DNA of 64,000 bases, from NCBI RefSeq assembly GCF_047663525.1, contig NC_092587.1, forward strand, positions 144,204,001 through 144,268,000. Reading direction: 5' to 3'. The notes under the pieces were generated by a model, which was not told where the DNA came from, ran no database searches, and saw nothing but the letters and a program-made list of their open reading frames with translations. The stretch comes from Anas platyrhynchos. Lineage: Eukaryota; Chordata; Aves; Anseriformes; Anatidae. Of this stretch, positions 1 through 13,000 are shown one piece after another. Made by a program: the position numbers and the translations under genes. Within the stretch, counting starts at the first letter, position 1. Each line of letters starts with the position of its first letter.

Positions 1-900
1 TCCCTGCTAAAACTCTGAAGGTAATTGGAAGCAGATTTAAAAACAAAACAAACTAGCAAAAAAAAAAAAAAACAAAAAAACAATGCTTTCAAACCTCTCA
101 ATGTGCAGGTTGAGAATATATTAAGTAACTGAACCTGGAGGTCATGCAAGCATACATGCCCTACTACCCGAGAAGAAAAACAACCCATGGGATTTTTTTT
201 TCCTGAAATCTCAGTTTCACAGTGAAATGATTCTGTAAAGCATATCTTTAGATTACTGACATGATGACCTTACACCCAGAGTAAGGTACATAAATTGACT
301 AGCATCTTCCAAAGCACTAAATAAGACCCTTTCCCCTATTTTCAAAACGTTCCAAAACTTACCACAATTTAATCCATCTACTATTGTATTTTAACACTCA
401 GACAACAGCTGTTATGGTAGTCTTTTCTGCTTGAAACTTCGCCACTAAACTCATTTCTACCACAATGTACAAAAAATTGCAATTGCATGGTACAGTAGTG
501 ACTAGGCCACGGTTAACCATTATGAATTGCCGAAATGTGATTTTTAGAGGCCCCAGGATGCAGCCTATTCTTCCAGCACCTCTGCCTGCAAAGCACCTAC
601 TGTACTGATACACATAACCATTATATTCATCACTCCTTTACGTCACCATATTTCTTCCTACTCTACTGACTTGGTCCCAGCTCTCCACCAAAACTTACAG
701 ATCATAAACTCTCTCACCCCCAAAAAGACTGATTAGACTAGCAAGTAAGTGTCGATCTGCGAATCTAATCTGTGTAATCAATCTACTTTTGATTTTAAGT
801 ATTACTGCCACCTAAATATTAGACAATTATAAAGGTCAACTAGTGATTTTGCTAAGAACAAATCACAGCAAACAAACTTGAGACAGATAGGCATGCTTAC
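1..900 (-). other. SEPTIN10 intron following exon 8 (partial)
   Basis: AT-rich intronic sequence with an A-rich run near 57-80. I searched the minus strand for the expected continuation of the coiled coil and saw none. Nothing else is recognised. Confidence 0.7.
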
Positions 901-1033
901 TTCTTGCTCTGCTTCTTTCAATACTGTTTCTTTTTCCTTCACTCTCTGCTCAAAGTGTTTTCTCATCTCCTCCTCTTTTCTTTGCAGCTCAAGGTGGAAC
1001 TCATGTCTCTTTGCCTCATAGGCTTCCTGCAGA
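901..1033 (-). CDS. SEPTIN10: SEPTIN10 coding exon 8 (start of C-terminal coiled coil)
   Basis: Encodes residues 320 (split) to 364. After [12 protein letters not shown] it enters a charged heptad-rich segment ([20 protein letters not shown]), the start of the C-terminal coiled coil used for septin-septin pairing. The donor is GAA|GTAAGC in phase 0. The next exon is not visible between 1 and 900. Confidence 0.96.
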
Positions 1034-4000
1034 CTGAAGTCCAAAAATGTTAGCAAGTCTCTGGCATAGCTCTTTACTCAATCTGGAGAACGAACAATCA
1101 GGAACATGATTTAAGCAACTCATATTCATCTGAAATAACAACTACCACAGTTCTCCAAGTAAAAATTCATAAACAAACTTCAATAGGAAGTTTATTTCAG
1201 TAGGAAACTTTCCTAAGGAAACATCCCTACATCAAATTATTTAAGCTAACAGCTCCAGAGCACTTGATATTACAAAGTAAATAAAGCATGTTAGGAAACT
1301 CGTGTTCTAAAAGACTGGAGTGTTAGAACTTTCTGCCTCCAACACGAATAATCTTTTTCTTGAAGTTACTTATTAATAAAGGCACTAAAATTGCCAGAAA
1401 AAATCCCCCCAAACTTCTGCCAAAATTAAAACCTCAGTCTTTAAATAGGATGTTACAAAAACAACACATCTAGAGCATTAACACAGCACACTGGTCGTTC
1501 ACCCATCATATTATGCACTTGTCTAGCCGTATGCTGGACATTTTGTCCAGAAGGATGCTGTCAGAAACAGTACCAAAAGCTCTGCTGAATTCCAAAAAGA
1601 TTACATCAACTGGCTTCCCATGGTCAACTAGATGGGTAACCTTCCAATAAAAGGAAATTACGTTTGTTAAAACAGGACTTTCCCCTTGTAAACCTGTGCT
1701 GGCTGTGACCAAGGACTGTGTTGTCTTTCAAGTGTTTTTCAGTAACTCCCAGAATAACCTTCTCCATAATTTTAACAGGCACTGAAGTTTAGACTGACCG
1801 GCCTGTGATTACCAGGATCTTCTTTCTTGCTGTTCCTGAAAACTGGGACAACACCTGCCAGCTTCCAGTCAACTGGGACCTCTCCAGATTCCCAAGACCA
1901 TTAAAAAATAATTGAGAGGTCTCACATTGACATCAGCGCTTATTTTCAGCATCTTATTCCTTTCTTCCAATTTTTTCTAAACTTGCTCTACTAGACATCA
2001 ACGTGCAAGACAATTTTCTTTCCTTTGAAAAACAGGCACTTGAAACTGAGAAACTTCTTTTGTATCAAGACATATCATAGCACATTAAAAGGTGTTGATA
2101 ATTTCTACAAATACTACCACAGATTTGGCATTTTCTAGGTACACACCACAACTTTCTATCAACACTGTGGAGACAGGAAAGTTGTTCTTCTCAGGTAAAA
2201 AAGAATACAGCCTGTGTACAGATGTAATTCATACCCCAAAGAGCAGGCTACATTTGAAAAGCATGACTATGCAGTGATGCAAGTCCTCCAACAAAACATT
2301 TACCACACAACTTCTTCAAATCGCAGTACCACAAAAGCAGAACTGGTGGATCAGAGCTGTGATTGTTGGTATTACAAAACCAGAAGGATCTCCCCAGTGT
2401 CTTGTAGGGCTTACAAAAGCATCAAAATATTGATAATATTCTCTTTATTCTGGGGCTATAGCATTCAACACTTCCTGAAGGCTGACTAGTCAGCCTTTCT
2501 CAGTTATCATGAGCTGTTATTCCTTTGCCAGGAATCTCATGTCTTTCATTCTGATGTAAATATATGTTTTATATATAAAAATATAAAATACTTTTAACTG
2601 CTTTATAGTATTAAAATATTAATTTAAATTTAAATGCATTATACACACACTTTTGTACCCATTTTTAAGTCTCATTCTTAATTTTTTTTTACAACTTTTA
2701 TTGAAAGGGTTCTTAAATAGAAGGACTTATGAAACAGGACATCTAAAAACTTAGTAATTTGGAGCAACAGCAAGATGAAATATCTCTTATTTATTTAAAC
2801 TTATGATGACCGGACAATTTCCTAATCCCCAAGTTACATAGTTTTATTAAAAATATAAACAGAGAGAGAGAAATCATCTTGAAATAGCACATGCAGACTT
2901 AACGTTTTCTATGATTACAAAGTCAAAGCACGTTTCCTACCCTACATTATTTGAGCCACAAATCGCAACTAAGCAGGTTCAGAAGAATAACTGTTTTGTT
3001 TTTTAAATCAGCTGTGAACTAATTTAGGTCATCCTGAAATTGTATCTACTACTTGAAAACAAGGGCATGGTTTTCACACAGGTATATTAATTCACACTAT
3101 CTTTGAGTTCAGCATATGCACTAACAATAAAGCCTCAGTACTGGATATTCAAATGCTAAATCTCACTATGTGCCAGTACTGCTAGCAAACAGACTGCTTT
3201 CAAGTGCAATAAACAACAAAAAAAAAAAAAAAAAAAAGAAAAAAAAAGCAACATGCTGCAATTGCACCTTTATTTCAGTATGTGCACATTTTTAGACTCA
3301 GTCTAAGTTAGCTTATCAGGTAAAATCAGTGAAGGAGCTGTCATGATATTAGCAACATCTTAACATTGCAGACTCTGGATTTACTAAATAATCAAATTAC
3401 ATGTTCAAAGAATGTGAGAAAGAAAAATGTACTTTTAAATCCTCCTCCTCCTCAACTGAATTGTTTTGGAAAGCACCGAGAAAATTAAAGAACCTTGTGT
3501 TCGGCATGTCAGCAAGATAAAGACCTAAAGAGTCTTTGGTTTTAGCAGCAGGGATGGGAGGTGGAAATAGCTCACCAGATTTTAAGCCAAAAGAATCTTT
3601 TAAACGTTAGCACATACACTACTTGCAGTGAAACACTTTTCAGTTTACCTGAAGATTGGTCTCACTGTTTCTCATGAAAGTAGAACGTTATGGCAAACAA
3701 ATTCATGGATTCTCTCACTCTTCTTGGTCGGACCCCTATAATTTTACACACTATCCCCTGTTTGTGAAGAAAGCATACGCCTTACTAATCCATTACATAG
3801 CTCGTAACAGTGCTATCACCTACCTTTCTACAGAAGCAAAGCTGTGACATACAGTTTTCCTATCTGTGTAAGACTTAGAACATGGATGCCTAAAAATAAA
3901 GATGCAAACCAGACATGATCTGTTCATAAATAAAGACTCTAACCGAAGCGAATTCAGCTCTCAGTGGAACACAACTGTTGTGTGCTTTGTGAGCTCTGGA

Positions 4001-7000
4001 TAACAGAGATACTCAAGTAATGTTTTACAGTTTGTTCATTTAAAATAATTGTCAATTTTGAAAAATGCACTTGGAACATTCTGTGTAGAGTTACAGGATC
4101 AGTTAAAGTATACCAGAAAAAAAAATTAACTAGAAAAAAAAATCAACTAAAAAGTTAACTAGTGGTAGGTACTGTTAGGAGTCTCTTGACTCAGTGGATG
4201 ACCTCTGTTGATATAAAGCAGTATTTAGGATGTGGTAGGTCTAAATGTTACTGTTTTCCCAATAGGGGCTTTAAAAGCATGTATTTTAGATGGGGTTCAA
4301 TCATGCCATAAGGAAGATAAAATATTTAGCTCGAATGCAAACATCGACAGTTGGTCAGATGAACTCCATTCCCAAACTTCTTAAGGAAAGAAGTCTAATG
4401 GCCTTTCAGATATAGTGGTTTCAATTTTTAGAATCACACAATCATTAAGGTTGGAAAAGACCTCCAAGATCATCTGGTCCAAGCATCCCCCTACCACCAG
4501 TATCACCCACTAAACCATGTCCCTAAGCACCACCTAGAAAATACAGCTAGAGCCATAACAACCCTCCCCTGCACATGAACTTACTCATGTTATTGATTCC
4601 TTCCTGTTTTTCTCTCATCATCCTCAAAACTGACTGAAAATCAACATGTTTTTGTTGGGGAACTGCTAGGTCCAAATATTCCAGTTTTAGGGAGGAGTAA
4701 AGCACAAAATATAGATGGTTGCTCACATACTGAGAAACTGAGATATTTAAAATGGACAGATTGTACTCTTGAACACAGAAAAACAACTAAAACAGAAAAT
4801 AATTAGTATCAGAGAATCCAAACACACAAGCATACAGTCTGAATATCAATCATTGTCTTTTTTTCAGTAGACCCATGCATATCGTTTTCCTTCTTTAAAC
4901 ATTAGCACGTCCCTTAGGCAACAACACAGCTTAGATTAAAAAATTGATTTACAAAATGTCCAAATTCTAAACAGTAGTAAGCCTCTCCTCCTTTGCAAAC
5001 ATCTAAGCTTCCTAGGCACATATATATTCACACACACACACATCTTTCTTTATAGTCCAGCATGATCAAAGAAACACAAACCTTCTTACATATTAAAAGA
5101 CGGTAACAGAAGAAATTCCTAGATTTTACATCCACCAAGTTATGCACAAAACGCTTAAATCATCCCCCAAGTATTCTGCCATCCATTCACTTCATTACAC
5201 AAATTTAGCAGTAACATGCTTTCCAAGCTCGTTGCTGACTGGCTGCTTTTCATGGATCAGAAACCAAATTATATCTACATGACTATGTTTAGCCTTAGAT
5301 GGGATGCATCATATGATGGATTGTTAATTTTTAAAATGGTTTACCATATATTGTAATTTAATCTGATATGGTAAATATGTAACTGGAATTCTTATGACCT
5401 TTTGGAGTAATACCCACTAAATGACTGAATTCTTCATTAAAAAAAAGTTTTGCATATTGTTTTTGCAAAGCATATGAATTTGATTCATTAAGCTCCCACA
5501 TACCCATTACTTTCAGTTATGCTAGTTATTGTTATCCAATTTGAATATATAATGGTTTAAAAAAAATCCCCGTATAAGCAAGATGTCCTGAAAGCAGCAA
5601 AATTAATAGCCTACATACTGATGGATGATATTTTATATTCTGTTATTCTCTCAGTTATTCTGAAGACTGAAGTCCTACCTACATCTTTATACCTTTTTAA
5701 CTATACAATTAGAATCCCTTCAGACTTCTTAAGTATTGTTTACTTAAATTGGGAGTACCCTCACGGATCTTTTACGTGCAGCATCCTTAGGTACTTCCAA
5801 ATCACCCACAACCCTCTCATAGGATTACAATACGACCAAGCTCCCAAGAATTACAGAAGACAGTACTTGATTCATTCAGAGGTAAGAATTCACTGGTAAC
5901 TAATGCACGCTGGCTGGCCAACATCTGGTAAGAGCCAAGATCTTCTGTTTTTTCCTGCAGTGAGAATATCAATTGGATAATCCCCTGCAAGCATCCAACA
6001 CTAGCATCCAACTGATGTTGGAAAATGGACAGCAGGTTCAGAAGTTATTAGGGAGAGACTGACAGATTCATAGTGCAAATTTTAATTTCCCTGGAATCTG
6101 GTTAACAAATAAGTTAATTTTTATAATGCAGTTGCAAATAAACAAAAAGTTAGCATGCCACAAATTCACAAAAAAAAAAAATAGAATTATGTATTTGTTA
6201 TTTTTAAGAGTGTACACCAGACAGTCATTTCAGACTGCTCCTGACTTTATTTTCTCTCCCCACACCTAAAAATAAACGTGTAAATATATTTTCAATTGCA
6301 CCCTGAAAACATCTTTTTCCACATCTTTCATGAAAATATGATATACATCTGGACATAAAAGACTTCAAGCATCCCATGAAAAGTAAAGCTTGGCAACTTT
6401 TTCCATATGTAAGAGCTAAAAGCTTTACAGATGTCTGTCTGTAACTTATCTCACAAGGTACCTGAAAATCCAAGAATTACTGGTTTTGCGTTGCACTGGC
6501 ATACAGTTTTGGATGAATAAATTACTATTTTACTTTTAAATCCAAAAGAGTTGTACAGAAACTCCACAAGTAGTTTTTTCACAACATGCAAAAAGGTAGG
6601 GCATGCTAGCTACTCAAATGCTACAAACACCAGTGCTGCCAAAACAATTCCTCAAGTCTAGCAGAAATTTTCTAAATTTACATAAAACAACCCAATCAGA
6701 TGACCAAATTTAGCATGTAAGCAGCTACATCACAGGCATAAAACACAACTTTTCAACATGTATTTAGACCATTATTTATACAAGAGACGTGGAATTCTAA
6801 AAATCAGTTATGCACTGCTATGTGTATTAACTAGACTTTAAAGCTCTTAGAATCCATACATACATTGTAAATATATTTGAGGACAGATAAGATAAATATT
6901 GAGTTCAACAGTACATATTTGCTTACAAGAACGTGATAGTCCCTATCCTGAAAGATACTGAAATCCAGAAGTCAGCAAAATGGGAACGACTGAACTTCCT

Positions 7001-10000
7001 CTATGGAAAGAGACATTTTCTATCACACCGCTGAGGATACCACACTTGAAGGTTTCATTGGTAGCTCCATAAAGCACCTTTGGCTATGTTAGTCTGCTAA
7101 TCACACCACATACAGATCCTCTGCATTCTCTTCCCTTTCTTGGTATCATAAAGCTTCTCTCCCAGAAGACCAAATGCCTTCTCTGTCAGACCTCAATGTC
7201 ATTCACTATGCCACACATCCTAGATCCAGTCCCACTTGTTTCTTCCTGTCTCAGTAAGTCTGGGAAAAAGTTAATTTTTCTAGATTCTTATGCCATGTTT
7301 ATTCTCATCCTTCCAAAACAACGACATTTTCAACAGACATGATTCACCAAAACTAATTTCTTAAGAGCACTGCCTTGCCCCAGCATTCTCAATAAACTGA
7401 TGTTTAGCAATGTATAGCAAGCCCTACGTAAAAACCAACACACGAGAGGGAACTCAGCTTTTCTCTAACTCCATGAAGGAATTTATTTCTAAACCAGCTT
7501 CTGATGTGTAAAATACTATGACATTCTGATATAAACCTGCCACTTTACACTGTAAACAAAGTGCCAACTGTTTAGGGGTGTCGCAAAGACAACTTCTGAA
7601 TTTGTGGCATAAAATGTACTTTAATGTACATGTTATTTTTTATAATTTAAGAACGCTTATCTTGAGATGGCTATACACTGTGAAATTCAAGTTCAGAAAA
7701 GCAAAAGGTACTGCAGTAAATACTGCTATAAACACATCTATAGAAAGGCTTTCCCTGGATAAAGCAAGTAAGGTATCAGCTGTTAGTGTATGGTCTTAAA
7801 CCCAAAGAAATGTCTGTGGTCAATTTCAGTGGGCTTTAAACCTCAGTCGCCTTTGGTCCTCTATTCATGAAAAGGATTTGTTCCCTCCTTAAGTCCAGTG
7901 TCTTCCTTGACAACATTACTCTTATTTATAATTCTTTGAAAAATGTATAAATTAGATCTAGTCAAAGCAAAATAAATGCTGCAACACACTATGAGTTACA
8001 GTAATTACAACTGCTTTACAACTTCTGCATGAAGTACAGGTGAAAGCAAAGAACTTAAGCCACTAAAAACAGTGATTTGGAGGGAAGCTATCTATTTTTA
8101 CCAGAACAGAATGGGTAAAGACAGTCTGGATCACTAAGTAAAACAAGTAAAAAAACCTGCTGGTTCAAAGCACTAGAAACTGTTTTTAATGCAAATCCAT
8201 ATTTTGTTTTCATGTCTTGTTTAAGTGGGTATTTTCCAAAATAACTATGCAATAATACCATTTTGCTAAATTATGAAGACTTTGAAGACTTCTGAAGCAT
8301 CAGTTTTTCCCTATCAGCATGCTAACAACTGGCCTACTTGCAAAATACAGTCCTACATATAAAATGACCAAAGGAAGTTGGAAAAGGAAAAGGGAGATGA
8401 CAGAAATTGAAATAAAAGATTAAACAAACTGGATATAGAGATTGTAAAAAGCTTCACTACATGAAACAACCAAGTGTCTCTAACCCCTAATCCTCTAATA
8501 ACTTCCTATAGGCTAGCAAGAGACTTCTGGACCTGAAAAGGCTAGACACTTGTTATTACTGCAGATAATGTGGGAAGTCAACGGTGTAACCAATGATTTT
8601 GTAAATGTTTTTGGTTCATTTCCCTTCGAATTTTGAGTCCAACCAAACCATTGCTCAGAATCAGACATTCTCAAGAGAAAAAGTAAAACAGCATTCTAAT
8701 GTACAGTGAAAACATTTTAAAAGGCGTAAGGTGTATGTACCTGAGGAAAATGAACATCCTCCATGCTGAAAATTAAAATCCTCATGTTTACTATAAGAGA
8801 TATATTTCAGAAATACAACTAGCTCATACGTCTGTAAAAGCAATGCTCGTATAATCCCATATCCTGCTCCATGAAGACAACTGAATGAACATGTATGTAC
8901 TTACTACAATTAAAAAATAAATAAATACATTAAAATTCTTGTTCTTAGAGGGACTGTATGAACCTTGTATGTATTAACCTCTTAGAAGACCAAGTATGAA
9001 CCTTGTTCTGCATCGCATTGATACAGTCAAATGAGAAGTGAATGAAAGCTGAAAGCCAGTGCTGTACACAAAAATCCTTTACCTTACTGGCTTGTTCTCA
9101 GGGCCAACGTCTCTGAAGCCCATCTCTTCCAGTCTGCAGCGCCTGTACCGCTCATAATGGCGTGCATGAGTCTGCTCTCTTAAGTCTTCCATATTTGTGC
9201 AAATAAGCATCTCACGAAGCTTCACAAAGTCGCAGTGGTTCTCATTTTCCACTAATCAATTACAAGAGGGAAATGTAATTATTACATACAAGTATATAAA
9301 TTATCAATCTGTATTTTAAATAGCATTGAGATCCTTTTATTTTGTTTACCAGCTATACTTCCAGGAAAAGGTATCTATATTTGTTGTACCTCTTAGACTT
9401 CCCTGTAATTGGTAATACAGACATTGAAGCACTAACTGTAAGTACCAGTAAACATGTCCCAGTATGTCCTGATTTCCCATTTGAATTGAACAACAATCAA
9501 ATTTCTCTCTTTTTTCCTCTTCTGTTCTGACAACTATGAAATTTTAACATTTGGTAGCGCTGGTGGCACTGCCACAATACTAACCTACCTAAATATTACA
9601 CATACCACCTCACAGCTTGATTCCAAGGATGCATCAGTGTTGAAACTACCAGTTACTGAAGACCTCAAATATTCATTACTAAATTTCCTAAACTCTTTAC
9701 CCAAAATACAATCAATGACATGAGTGGCTAATAACAGCCACTTTTAAAATTAGTGAATTCTACAATTTAAAAATAAAAAAAAAATAAAAACATAAAAATA
9801 CCTTTGAGAACTCAGTTACCTTGTACGATGCCCCAAGGGTACTGACGAGCTCTCACCATTTTGTCTCCAATTTTCACCTTTTCCGTACTTCCTACTACAG
9901 CAAATGGCAAGTGACCCTGTAAAAGCCACACCAACACAGCCTTACCTCTCCATGTTCTTACGTCAGAACTGAAAAGCAAACACTTCAAAAATAAACTGGG

Positions 10001-13000
10001 GGGGGATGACGGACACATGACACAACACCATTTCAGAAAAAAGCAGTTTTGAGCCAAACCCTACTTCTAAGGGATCTGCTTTGCTACGCAACCCACTCAT
10101 TCAAAAGTTACACTGACAAAGCCAGGAGTGGTGACTGGTAGACCAGACGGCTGTGCTGCCATTAGGAGGAACCCGTCAGGCTGGAGAAATGGGCTGACAG
10201 GAACCTGGTGATGTTCAACCAAAGGAAATGCCAAGTCTTGTTCCTCAGGAGGAACAACCCCATGCTCCAGCAGATGCTGAGAGCTGCCTGTCTGGAAAGC
10301 CTATTGGCAGAAACAGACACGGAGATCCTGGTGGACAACAGGTGGAACCTGACCCAGCAGGTCTGCCCTTACAGCAAAGTAGGCCAACACCATCCCGGGC
10401 TGAATCAGGAAGAGCATCACCAGTAAATAAATGTCTCTGCCACTCTGATTTGTACCCAACCAGAGCTTGAATCAGCAGCATCAGCTAGGAAACAATCACA
10501 GGTCTGGACCTGAGATGTTGTTACTGCTATGGGCTCTGCCAAGTGACCAGAAATACAGGACTGGGTGCTGCCTGAGTGCTGACCTGCTACAGCTGGCCTA
10601 ATAAAAATATGTCACCAACTGGGAACAAATCTTTAGAAAAGCATGACAGTGCCTAAGTATCAGGAAACAACCTCTGCCCACAGAAGGCTCTGTTTCTGAA
10701 TGATGTTCAGAGTCCCTGGCACAAGGGATGGAGGCTGGGGCTGCAGAGCCATATACTTCCACATCTCAGTTCCTCCTCCCTGCTTTCAAACTCGAGTACA
10801 CGCTGGGATAAGATACAAACATATGCAGATGAACAGTAGATACAGGCAGAGTTCTCAAAATACTCCAGTCTAGCTTTACAAGCTTGGTTTAACCTGGCAG
10901 GTACCACTGGGACAATCTGAAAGCACAGCAGTAAAAAAGCCTAAAGTATATCTGGTTTAGTAATTCCCAAAGATAATTTGTGCTTTTTTGGAAGGACAGC
11001 AACAGATAAAAGGAAAAGGCAAATGAAAAAAAAAAAAAAAAAAAAGATTTGAAATCATAAAGACCAGAGAAAACTGAAGAAGTGAGGCGTTTTAGTATCT
11101 TCCATAACAGATGTAAGATAACATTCACTTTAGAAAACAGCAAATCCAATCTGTCCACTAATGCTAGTAATTATGTTTTAATTATCCAGAAACTAGGAAA
11201 AGTATTTCTGAGGGAGATCCTCTTTTCTGTTACTGAGCCAGAAAAGAAAACATCTCCTAAAACAAGCAACATCTGAGGGACAAGATGACTGGGGGAAAGG
11301 GAGGGCAGGGAAGGCCCAAAAACACGGGAGCTTTTTAAGGACAGAGAAAATAAGTATCAAACTTGCTGCAAATACACATCCATAAGCCTCAGAATAATCG
11401 TGGAAGAATGAGCATGACTCAGCGCTAGAGAGTGATGCTTTAATACTGAAATATTAACGTCAGTGCCATTTACTTACATTCATGACGGTATTAACTTGAG
11501 ACACAGTTTCATCATCAGTTGGGAACTGGTATATCTGGACATCGTTGCTAACTAATTCACTCATGAGTTTGTTCTTGAACTTCTGCAGTTCTGTTTTTGA
11601 AATGCTGTCTGCTTTGCTTATAATCGGTATAATGTTCACCTGTTAACGACACACATTATATGGAATGTGTAAGACTTCAGTTTTGAGATGACAACTTTTA
11701 TGAACGTAATTGTTTGGTGATAAGCTCTTCAAAACTTTCCCCTCAGTCTAAACTTTCCCATCAATATCTGATGAGTTTCAACAATAACCAAAGAAAGCTT
11801 CACAAACCATTAAAAGAAGTATTAATTGGCATCATCTTAACAAAATATTAACATATTATTTAATGTATTTCCTCATAAGTGACTCTGAGAAAAGAAGAAG
11901 GAAGGAGACCTCATACAGTGGAGTACTCAAAGCAATGTCTACCTACTACCGAAATGATATTAAGTATTTATATCTCTGTTAAAAATAGAATATTTTTTTA
12001 GTTCATTGCACTGGGATATGTAGTTTGGGTGTTAAATGAAAGTTGACAGTTTAAATGCACACAGAAAAGGAAGCTTAACACCAAGCTCTGCCAACCCCTC
12101 AGCCTCTTCCCTGGGCTCACTCATTTCAGGTACAACACCCTGTTCATCTCACCACTGTCACCCACAGCTCTTACTCTAGCCCCTAACACAGCAGTGAGTT
12201 TCACAAGCATCTGCTGAGTGCAGGAATGACCGAGATTGGATAATCAATCTTGCCTACAAGTTTTTACAGTAATTATTCAGAATTCAGCACGCAATCCTTC
12301 TGCTGTAAAGTGCCCTCTTTGCTAAAATGGTTATGACAGTAAGTCAGTATTTTTAAGAATAATTTGGCACCTATTCTCTTCCTATTATCACATCCAAAGC
12401 AGGCACTTTTCCTAACAAGCTCCAAAGAATTAAAGTCAACGTCCAAAATTCTGGTGAAACAATACAAACAATTCTTCCAGATTTCAGAAGATTTGAGAGC
12501 TTTGCATAGTTTCTTGATTATAGATACCAAAAAAAAAGGAGGAAGAAACTCTCCCCAGTATATACAAACACATTCTTTTCATTGTTCTGACTATTCTGTC
12601 TAAATGGAAATTCCTAAGCATGGAATTTCAAATCCCAATTCAGTAATTTCTTCTGAGACCATAAGACAAAAAGGCTTTAAAAAAAAAAAAAAAAGACTGA
12701 ACTGTGTCAAGAGGAGAGAAAAAAAGTAATAAGTACTAAATCAAATAAACAACCCTCCTAGAAACATAGCTGATTATGCTCAGAAGTGCTTGCAAGGCAG
12801 GTATGCGTAAGGCCTAGCATGTCAGTATTTCAGGAGTATTTCAGGAAAACAAATCTTGTGCTCTTCCCCTAACTCTGCACAAAACAAATGGTGTTTCAAT
12901 TTCAGAAAAAAAAAAAAATCTCTCAAAATCAGTATCAACAAAACCAGCATTGTTTTTCTTAAACTAGAAGTTTCTCGTCCTCACTCGTTTTATCTTCCTG

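Larger units (their letters stand above)
1034..9082 (-). other. SEPTIN10 intron 7 (8.0 kb)
   Basis: An AT-rich intron holding two minus-orientation CR1 pieces (1500-1965 and 4430-4545), a poly(A) run (3218-3247) and a short CA tract near 5029-5042. I see no coding exon or RNA gene in the rest. Confidence 0.7.

Noticed and set aside
1506-1712. 68-codon minus-strand frame with reverse-transcriptase similarity considered as a SEPTIN10 exon
   Set aside because: It is CR1 sequence within the intron and the septin reading frame does not need it.
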